A stretch of 19,346 nucleotides of DNA from CAYJWS01 sp964373925 (GTDB lineage Bacteria > Patescibacteriota > Patescibacteriia > Buchananbacterales > GWA2-38-13): contig CAYJWS010000018.1 of the NCBI GenBank assembly GCA_964373925.1, positions 1 to 19,346 on the forward strand, given 5' to 3'. Below are positions 14,319 to 19,346 of this stretch, piece after piece; within the stretch, counting starts at the first letter, position 1, and each line of letters begins with the position of its first letter. A model generated the notes under the pieces. That model had not been told where the DNA came from, did no database searches, and was given only the letters and a program-made list of their open reading frames with translations. The position numbers and the translations under genes are program-made.

Positions 14319-16094
14319 CTATACCTTTATTAAAACTGGTAAAACCATAGGCCTTCTCTGGGTTTTTTGATACAGGAACTGGCCTATTTCGTTTCTTATT
14401 TTGTCCTTGTAGTAGTTTTCATCAAGATTTGCGTCAAGTTTTTCGGAAAATATTTTTTTCACCTTTCTTCGCGTCTGCTCAATAAGATTTTTATTTTCTT
14501 TCATGTAGACAAATCCTCGTGAAATAAGATCGGGGTTATGCACGAGGCTTCCTTTCTTCGTATCAATCGTTGCGATAACGACAATCATTCCGTCTTCGGA
14601 CATCATCTGCCGGTCACGGAGCACTACGTGCGATACGTCGCCCACTCCAAGCCCGTCAACATACACGTATTCAATTGGAATTTTTTGAGAAAGAATCTTC
14701 GGCGCGTCTTTGAACCATTCTAAAATATTTCCATTATCCAGAATAAAAATATTTTCTTTTGGAAATCCGATAGACTCGGCAACTTTTTTCGCTTCATGCA
14801 AAAGATAGTGATTCGCATATACCGGCATAAGGTATCGAGGCTTTATTTGGCGCAAGAGTAGCTTGATATCTTCAATAAGCGCGTGCCCTGACGCATGGAC
14901 GTCCATAATTTCTTGATGCAAGACATTGACGCCAAGCCTATAGAGCTTGTCTTTAAGCGCTTGGATACTCCTTTCGTTTCCCGGAATAACAGATGAAGAA
15001 AATACGATAGTGTCGTTTGAGTGCACTTTGATATGTTTATGCTGACCCGTTGAAATCCGCATCATGACCGCGCGGTCTTCGCCCTGCGCGCCTGTGCATA
15101 TAACCACAATTTTATTTTCGGGGTGATCGTCTATTGCGCTTATATCAATAAGGGTAGCAGGGTTGAATTTTATATAGCCTATTTTTCGGGCTATTTCCAT
15201 ATTCATCTTCATGGAATATCCGTCAAGCGCCACTTTTTTCCCGCACTGCTCGGCTATATTGATGAGCTGTCCTACGCGCTCGATCATACTGGAGAAGGTT
15301 CCTATAATGAGCCTTCCCGGAACGGTTTCAACGATTTTTTTGAGATTTTCATGGATTTGCCTTGTGGAGATGGCATGCCCTTGCTTGGTCGAACCAAGGC
15401 TTTCCATCATAAGAATCGTAGGCCTTTTGAATGAATTCCATTCGGCGAGATGTGAAAAATCAGTGCTATTGCCGCTCACCGGGTCAAGGTCGTATCGCCA
15501 GTCGCCCATGTGAATCGCGCTTCCAATAGGAGTTTGGATGATTACTCCCAGGGCGTCCATAATGCTATGCGTTACGTCAAAGAAGTTTATTGTGAATTTT
15601 CCGAGCTGGATTCTGTCGCGAACCGAAGCAATTTCGTGCGCGCGGAAAAAATTTTGAAGCTTTGCTTCTTCAAGCCGTTTTCGCACAAGCGCAAGCGTGA
15701 GACGCGATCCGTATACGGTTGGCCATCCGAGCCTGGGCAAAAGATGGGTTATTGCGCCAATATGGTCAAGATGCCCATGGGAGAGAATAATGCCTCTGAT
15801 ATTTTTTTCCTTTCCCCTAAGATATCTGATATCTGGAATTATATAGTCAATTCCCGGCATATTTTCTTCAGGAAATTGAAGCCCCATATCAAGTATGACA
15901 ATATCATTGCCATATTCAAAAAGGGTCATGTTTCGTCCTACCTCTTCCTGCCCCCCGAGAGGGATGATTCGAAAGGCATCGGGGTTTGCTTTAGGCAAGT
16001 TTAATTTTTTGTTATCCATTTCTTCCCTTGTGTGCGATGAGTCATGCGTCTGTCTTTTCCTTCGAAAAGTTGAGGATCGTGTTTTTTGTATCAT
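14319..16094 (-). CDS. rnj: Ribonuclease J (metallo-beta-lactamase / beta-CASP)
   Basis: 591 residues. RNase J is a 5'-3' exo- and endoribonuclease for mRNA decay and rRNA/tRNA maturation, acting as a cytoplasmic dimer or tetramer. Seen here: IIPLGGQEEVGRNM (43-56), the zinc motif LSHGHLDHIGA (HGHLDH at 106-111), the later metal-ligand region AIHMGDWRYDLDPV, the beta-CASP core, DVHASGHA and a full C-terminal domain. Length is typical. The motif usually written PVHGEYRM reads PVYANHYLL, so the His I recall as a metal ligand is replaced by Tyr, with a His three residues on. The first 25 residues are a basic, probably disordered tail. An internal ATG at 16019 (MDNKKLNLPK) has AAGGGAAG just upstream and may be the real start. 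The MITE-like element follows the stop directly. Confidence 0.95.
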   Translation of the reverse strand: MIQKTRSSTFRRKRQTHDSSHTREEMDNKKLNLPKANPDAFRIIPLGGQEEVGRNMTLFEYGNDIVILDMGLQFPEENMPGIDYIIPDIRYLRGKEKNIRGIILSHGHLDHIGAITHLLPRLGWPTVYGSRLTLALVRKRLEEAKLQNFFRAHEIASVRDRIQLGKFTINFFDVTHSIMDALGVIIQTPIGSAIHMGDWRYDLDPVSGNSTDFSHLAEWNSFKRPTILMMESLGSTKQGHAISTRQIHENLKKIVETVPGRLIIGTFSSMIERVGQLINIAEQCGKKVALDGYSMKMNMEIARKIGYIKFNPATLIDISAIDDHPENKIVVICTGAQGEDRAVMMRISTGQHKHIKVHSNDTIVFSSSVIPGNERSIQALKDKLYRLGVNVLHQEIMDVHASGHALIEDIKLLLRQIKPRYLMPVYANHYLLHEAKKVAESIGFPKENIFILDNGNILEWFKDAPKILSQKIPIEYVYVDGLGVGDVSHVVLRDRQMMSEDGMIVVIATIDTKKGSLVHNPDLISRGFVYMKENKNLIEQTRRKVKKIFSEKLDANLDENYYKDKIRNEIGQFLYQKTQRRPMVLPVLIKV

Positions 16095-16125
16095 ACTATT
16101 GTGAGTGTTTTTATGAATTAATGAG

Positions 16126-16150
16126 AATTTTATTTTTTAAAAATAAAATT
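16126..16150 (-). promoter_or_regulatory. 12-bp A/T inverted repeat in the RNase J leader
   Basis: AATTTTATTTTT (16126-16137) and AAAAATAAAATT (16139-16150) are perfect inverted repeats separated by one base, about 30-55 bases upstream of ATG16094. RNase-type genes are sometimes controlled by leader structures, but nothing here proves function. It could be an operator, an RNA hairpin or chance in an A/T-rich leader. Confidence 0.35.
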
Positions 16151-16251
16151 TTTAGTTAGAATTAATGGGCTTATAATTGATTTTTGCGAGTAAGTGTTGT
16201 TTTTTTATGAACACGGATATTGAGAGGAGGAGATTGTATAAAATTTTTTCG

Positions 16252-16338
16252 TGGTGCCGCGGGAGGGACTCGAACCCTCACAGCCTTGCGGCTACACGGC
16301 CCTGAACCGTGCGTGTCTACCAGTTCCACCACCGCGGC
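16252..16338 (-). tRNA. tRNA-Leu (anticodon CAG)
   Basis: This is an 87-nt class II tRNA. The acceptor stem is GCCGCGG/CCGCGGC, the D arm contains AACTGGTAGA, the anticodon stem is CACGG/CCGTG with loop TTCAGGG (anticodon CAG, reads CUG), the variable arm is AGCC-GCAA-GGCT, and the T arm is GAGGG-TTCGAGT-CCCTC. The discriminator A and CCA are encoded. All stems pair fully, so this copy should be functional. It lies between RNase J and the tRNA-derived repeat array. Confidence 0.96.
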
Positions 16339-16408
16339 AAGAAATGATATTGAAATGGTCGTTTTCTTAGACTTGCCCCGGGATGAACCCGGGGTCCGCC
16401 TTGGGCGG

Positions 16409-16474
16409 AAACCCTCACAGCCTTGCGGCCATCCCGCCTGGGCGGGACGTGTCTACCAGTTCCACCACCGCGGC
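16409..16474 (-). pseudogene. tRNA-Leu-like copy with anticodon arm replaced by a palindrome
   Basis: Positions 1-27 of the intact tRNA-Leu are repeated exactly (acceptor 5' strand, D arm). The anticodon arm CACGGTTCAGGGCCGTG is replaced by TCCCGCC-CA-GGCGGGA, which has no anticodon. The variable arm (GGCC-GCAA-GGCT) and the 5' T stem (GAGGGTT) are kept. The remainder is replaced by two more hairpins, TCCGCCCAAGGCGGA and CCCCGGGTTCATCCCGGGG. It cannot decode. It is probably a decayed duplicate invaded by palindromic elements. Confidence 0.8.
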
Positions 16475-16502
16475 AAGAAATGATATTGAAATGGTCGTTT
16501 TC

Positions 16503-16602
16503 NNNNNNNNNNNNNNNNNNNNNNNNNNNNNNNNNNNNNNNNNNNNNNNNNNNNNNNNNNNNNNNNNNNNNNNNNNNNNNNNNNNNNNNNNNNNNNNNNN
16601 NN
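16503..16602. other. Assembly gap (100 N)
   Basis: Exactly 100 unresolved bases, a standard placeholder length. It lies inside the tRNA-derived tandem repeat, which is very likely why assembly failed there. Confidence 0.98.
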
Positions 16603-16657
16603 GCCTTGCGGCCATCCCGCCTGGGCGGGACGTGTCTACCAGTTCCACCACCGCGGC
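16603..16657 (-). pseudogene. Second tRNA-Leu-like copy (partial, cut by the gap)
   Basis: Identical to the corresponding part of 16420-16474: acceptor 5' strand, D arm, palindrome in place of the anticodon arm, and part of the variable arm; then the gap. Its 5' end lies 22 bases after the stop of the peptide-binding protein gene, with no terminator between, so it may be transcribed with that gene. Confidence 0.75.
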
Positions 16658-16679
16658 GCGAGGAGTGCCGTGGCTGTAT

Positions 16680-18650
16680 CTACGATTTTTTCCATCTTCT
16701 TCCGGTGTTTATATACCAGTATTCACTGTTAAGGAGGCGGTCGTGGGGGAAGATAATCCTTTCAATGCTTGGAACGCGGATTGTTTTTTTTACGGCATAG
16801 GTATACGTTGGGCTGTAGAGAAAGATAGCGGAATATTCTGATTGTACGAGCTGTGAAAAATTTTTAAGCGATTCTATTTTTTCTTGCGCATTTTTTGCGG
16901 TTCGCGCGCCTTCAAGAAGCTTGTCGGCATTTCTGTTTGAAAACATGGCTAAATTGAGGCCGGGATCCTGGATTTGCGATGAATGCCAAAACGGAAATGG
17001 ATCCGGGTCAGCGCCATAGTTTTCCCCATAGAGCAAAATTTCGTAATTTCTGGACTTGATAACTTCTCGAAAAATTTTATCCGGGCTTACTATATTTGTC
17101 GTAACTTGTATGCCGATATTCTCCCAGAGAGCTTTTACGATCTGGGCAGTTTGGACGTATTCCGCTATATCTACGGTCGTGAGGGTAATACTCAAAATAT
17201 CTTTTCCTTTTTTTCTAAAAAAAACCTGACTGTCAATTTTTTGAGGCTCTATTTTCTCTTTTTGTATGGGCGTGTCTGATTGCGCCTCCGTTGACGTGGC
17301 ACTATTTGTATCCACCAAAGATGCCGTAAGCGAATTTTTATAATCTTGGCGCGATATTTCTTTCCAGCCCAGCCCGTCAAGAATATTTTTTGCCTCCAAG
17401 GGATTATATGCCTCCTCTTTTTGTTCCTCGATATATCCTGCCGAGCCTGGGAGTACTGGCCCGTATATTATTTCTCCCTGCAGTTTTATGGCTTCTGTAA
17501 AAATTTTTGTTTTGTCAACGCCAAGGCTTAACGCCTTGCGGATATTTTTATCTTTTAGAAGGTCGTTATTTTTTTGATTGAAAAATATTGCCGTATACTG
17601 AGGCAGATAGTACGAATAAAACTGGATATTAGGGTTTTTAATGTTCTTTTTCCTGTCTTTTGAAACGTAACTTAAGCCTTCCACCACTCGGTTATTAAGC
17701 GCTTCTATGGCCGAATCGAAATCGGGAAAAAACTTAAACGTAAGTTTTTTCAGATACGGCGCGTTGCCGTAGTAGTCGGTATGCGGAATAAGCGAATAGC
17801 TTTTGATGTTGCCATTGTTGTCTTTTGTAAGGGATTTAAACCTCCAAGGACCAGATCCAACAGGCTTTAAATTGAATTCCGTGAGATTAGAGTTTATAGG
17901 AGGAATTTTTCCCCAGATGTGCGCCGGCAAAATTCCCGTTGTAAGAATTTGCAAAAATGCCGGATATGCCTCGCTTAAGCGAAAGAGTACCTGGTCATCT
18001 CCATTTTTTTCTATCTTTACGCCGCGAAGCCCGAAGCGAAGCGGGCTTTTAAAATTTGGGTCCTGAATGCTTTCGTATGTAAAAATAACATCATCCGACG
18101 TAAGGGGAGCGCCGTCATGCCATTGGGCTTTTTTGAGCGTGAATGTATATGTTTTTTGGTCTTCGGAAACAGAGTAGTTTTGTGCAAGATCGGAGACGAG
18201 CTTAAGATCTTCATCATATTTAAGAAGGCCGGAAAAAATGAGCTTCACCAAGTCACGATCAACATCGTTTGTATTTGCCAAAAGCGGATTTATATATCGT
18301 GGCGCGCCTATGAGCCCTTCCGTATACTCGCCTCCTGAAATCGGCACAACCACAAAATAGGAAGTGTAAAATCGAAAACCCAAAAACGCGAGAGCGACCA
18401 CTATAACCACAAGAAGCGATTGTATGATGGATTTTTCTTTTTTTGTAAGAACTCGAGGCAGATGTTTGAGTTGGCGCATGTTCAGTGTTTTGTTTTTGGA
18501 GACATTCGCGACAAGGATCTTGTCGAGGTCATGGTGTTGTGGGGCCTGGGAATTTGAATTCCCCGCGGTTTTATTATTGCGCGATTTTGAGAGATACGTA
18601 ATAACTCCGGTTTTTATCTTCCAGAGCATTTCTTTGAAAATACGAAACAC
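16680..18650 (-). CDS. Membrane-anchored peptide ABC transporter substrate-binding protein (SBP_bac_5)
   Basis: 656 residues with a GTG start; ATG at 18629 or ATG at 18479 (MRQLKHLPRV) are alternatives. The N-terminal ~74 residues are polar, rich in Asn/Lys/His, followed by TM 75-97, then the family 5 extracellular fold: GGEYTEGLIGAPRYINPLLA, QTYTFTLKKAQWHDGAPLTSDDV-type core (seen as YTFTLKKAQWHDGAPLTSDD), GSGPWRF, NIRKALSLGVDK and a C-terminal lobe ending SIERIIFPHDRL. Relatives (DppA/OppA) bind oligopeptides and deliver them to an ABC importer; here the protein is membrane-tethered, and no permease or ATPase gene is in the window. A Ser/Thr/Lys-rich low-complexity insert interrupts the second lobe near 465-495 (SATSTEAQSDTPIQKEKIEP). 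It lies downstream of secG and is followed by the tRNA-Leu array. Confidence 0.9.
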   Translation of the reverse strand: MFRIFKEMLWKIKTGVITYLSKSRNNKTAGNSNSQAPQHHDLDKILVANVSKNKTLNMRQLKHLPRVLTKKEKSIIQSLLVVIVVALAFLGFRFYTSYFVVVPISGGEYTEGLIGAPRYINPLLANTNDVDRDLVKLIFSGLLKYDEDLKLVSDLAQNYSVSEDQKTYTFTLKKAQWHDGAPLTSDDVIFTYESIQDPNFKSPLRFGLRGVKIEKNGDDQVLFRLSEAYPAFLQILTTGILPAHIWGKIPPINSNLTEFNLKPVGSGPWRFKSLTKDNNGNIKSYSLIPHTDYYGNAPYLKKLTFKFFPDFDSAIEALNNRVVEGLSYVSKDRKKNIKNPNIQFYSYYLPQYTAIFFNQKNNDLLKDKNIRKALSLGVDKTKIFTEAIKLQGEIIYGPVLPGSAGYIEEQKEEAYNPLEAKNILDGLGWKEISRQDYKNSLTASLVDTNSATSTEAQSDTPIQKEKIEPQKIDSQVFFRKKGKDILSITLTTVDIAEYVQTAQIVKALWENIGIQVTTNIVSPDKIFREVIKSRNYEILLYGENYGADPDPFPFWHSSQIQDPGLNLAMFSNRNADKLLEGARTAKNAQEKIESLKNFSQLVQSEYSAIFLYSPTYTYAVKKTIRVPSIERIIFPHDRLLNSEYWYINTGRRWKKS

Positions 18651-18673
18651 AAAAGTATATTTAATCCCACTCC

Positions 18674-18691
18674 GTCCCGCCTTGGCGGGAC
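18674..18691. repeat. GC-rich 18-bp palindrome
   Basis: GTCCCGCC-TT-GGCGGGAC is a perfect 8-bp stem with a 2-base loop. It is nearly the same sequence as the palindromes that replace parts of the tRNA-Leu copies (TCCCGCC-TG/CA-GGCGGGA), which points to a genome-wide palindromic element family. Confidence 0.8.
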
Positions 18692-18745
18692 TACGAGGGA
18701 CAAGTTAATCCTTGGGTTGAGCTCCTCGTAGCTTCAGCCAAGGGT

Positions 18746-18794
18746 TTGAACCCTAGGCTCATCAGCCTTGGGCTGAGATCTGCCTCTGGCATGA
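18746..18794 (-). repeat. Dispersed repeat, copy 2 (inverted partner of 3063-3111)
   Basis: Reverse complement of 3063-3111 over 49 bases with one mismatch. The two copies lie 15.6 kb apart in opposite orientation, so recombination between them could invert most of this window. Neighbouring AGGGTT-T-GAACCCT forms an extra hairpin. Confidence 0.85.
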
Positions 18795-18969
18795 TGTTGC
18801 GAAAATGGGTGCAGGGCTTGCCCCGCGTTCATATCTTTAATTGTAGATGAGTTTTGAGCGAATTACGGATTTTTAGAAATATAATCCGAAAATTATAAAA
18901 AGTAATAACCTTCATTTGTAATAGAAGGAGAAATTATCGCAACTATAGCAATATTGAGGAATACGAGCC

Positions 18970-19191
18970 CTAATATATAATATTTGTCAGGGCTATTCCA
19001 AAGAAAAGAATAGAAAGAATGATGGTCGCAATAAAAAGCTTTTTCTCCAGTCCTCGCTTTGTTCTGTAAACATTTCCCTCGCCGCCAAAGGCGGAGCCAA
19101 GGCCGGAACCTTGGTTTTGGAGAATAATGGCTCCAATAAGAAGTACGGAAACACCTATCTGGGCTATATTAAGAAGTATATCGAAATTCAT
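18970..19191 (-). CDS. secG: Preprotein translocase subunit SecG
   Basis: 73 residues, the usual SecG length. It has two TM helices (about 5-24 and 50-70) joined by the conserved cytoplasmic loop QNQGSGLGSAFGGEGNVYRT with its Gly-rich LGSAFGG core. SecG assists SecYE in SecA-driven export in the plasma membrane, which this gene set needs for its many exported proteins. ATG19191 is the only reasonable start. A consensus promoter ends only about 10 bases upstream, leaving almost no leader and no Shine-Dalgarno sequence, so the mRNA may be leaderless. Confidence 0.95.
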   Translation of the reverse strand: MNFDILLNIAQIGVSVLLIGAIILQNQGSGLGSAFGGEGNVYRTKRGLEKKLFIATIILSILFFGIALTNIIY

Positions 19192-19200
19192 ATTATTTGA

Positions 19201-19229
19201 ATAGTATCAGAATTTACCAATCATGTCAA
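19201..19229 (-). promoter_or_regulatory. Sigma-70-type promoter for secG
   Basis: On the minus strand there is a perfect -35 TTGACA (19229-19224), a 17-base spacer and a -10 TACTAT (19206-19201). Transcription would start near 19194, about three bases before the secG ATG. Confidence 0.75.
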
Positions 19230-19272
19230 TATTGTTATAATACCCATATCTTTTTATTTCACTCCGCTGAAT

Positions 19273-19298
19273 ATCCCCACGACGGCTGTCGGGGGGAT
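19273..19298. repeat. Imperfect GC-rich hairpin
   Basis: ATCCCC and CGAC pair with GTCG and GGGGAT around GGCT, with one unpaired base on each arm. It lies at the right window edge and is another member of the palindromic intergenic repeats. The remaining ~50 bases to the end show no clear feature beyond an isolated TATAAT (19332-19337) with no good -35. Confidence 0.55.
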
Positions 19299-19346
19299 TG
19301 GAGTTACAAATGTGTTTCATTTATGTTAAAATATAATTAATAGCCA

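Larger units (their letters stand above)
16339..16657 (-). repeat. 136-bp tandem repeat derived from tRNA-Leu, spanning an assembly gap
   Basis: Read on the minus strand, each unit is the 5' part of tRNA-Leu, then palindromes, then a 28-base spacer (GAAAACGACCATTTCAATAT...). One full unit occupies 16339-16474. The next begins at 16475 and runs into the N block at 16503. The far edge (16603-16657) is the tRNA 5' part again. The spacer before the intact tRNA (16339-16366) is identical to that at 16475-16502. The true copy number is unknown because the gap is exactly 100 N; one unit would need only 53 bases. Confidence 0.85.
18651..18969. other. Repeat-bearing spacer between secG and the SBP gene
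   Basis: These 319 bases hold no credible gene. They contain a palindrome (18674-18691), CTACGAGG/CCTCGTAG arms around 18691-18730, and the inverted dispersed repeat (18746-18794). The ~130 bases nearest secG are A/T-rich with no obvious terminator. TATACT (minus, 18659-18654) could be a -10, but there is no matching -35. Confidence 0.55.

Noticed and set aside
16339..16657. CRISPR array
   Set aside because: Repeats are 136-bp direct units made of tRNA sequence and palindromes, with no variable spacers of regular length and no cas genes.
16383..16841. Open frames crossing the N block, including a minus frame beginning MVELVDTSRPGG
   Set aside because: They translate tRNA-Leu repeat sequence and unknown bases; the VELVDTS-type peptide is a familiar false translation of tRNA-Leu genes.
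18840..18969. Terminator after secG
   Set aside because: Only a weak 6-bp A/T-rich stem (CGGATT/AATCCG) without a T tract is visible, so read-through into the SBP gene remains possible.

Overview
This window looks like a chromosome segment from an ultra-small bacterium of the Candidate Phyla Radiation (Patescibacteria, probably Parcubacteria). The basis is gene content and style: large Thr/Ser/Ala-rich surface proteins with DNRLRE, DUF2341 and LamG-type modules, a DUF916-like/LysM/LytR_C membrane protein, a membrane-anchored SBP_bac_5 protein without transporter partners, RNase J, a stand-alone four-helix-bundle (IVP) gene, and many GC-rich palindromic intergenic repeats in an otherwise moderately AT-rich genome. 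No rRNA or phylogenetic marker is present, so this placement is inference. The 100-N block at 16503-16602 shows that the sequence is a draft scaffold.

Layout. Positions 1-11704 are on the + strand and encode the cell surface. First comes a MerR-type HTH protein with one membrane span and an exported six-cysteine domain (226-1041), ending at a terminator. A new promoter then precedes a DUF916-like/LysM/LytR_C membrane protein (1146-2930). A giant surface protein follows, cut by one in-frame TAA (3176-3976 and 3977/4052-7327); it ends in the same six-cysteine domain as the HTH protein. Next are an IVP cassette (7375-7749), a small membrane protein (7832-8134) and two tandem paralogous two-TM Ig-like surface proteins (8803-10107 and 10385-11704), each preceded by the same 100-bp structured repeat. 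The two coding blocks converge at 11.7-11.93 kb.

From 11930 to 19191 everything is on the minus strand. Read in transcription order from the right, there is secG, a membrane-anchored peptide-binding protein, a tandem array of damaged tRNA-Leu copies, an intact tRNA-Leu(CAG), RNase J, and a Wzy/O-antigen-ligase-like membrane protein with TPRs. The Wzy gene is bracketed by two MITE-like 147-149 bp elements.

The + strand half probably builds and monitors an extracellular layer or adhesin, with the HTH-TM protein as a possible surface-coupled regulator. The minus half mixes housekeeping (SecG, tRNA, RNase J) with envelope functions. The most unusual points are the six-cysteine domain shared by a DNA-binding membrane protein and a giant surface protein, the tRNA-Leu-derived tandem repeat whose anticodon and T arms are replaced by palindromes, and the rearranged and interrupted giant gene. 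All 12 ORF ends use TAA or TAG and none uses TGA.
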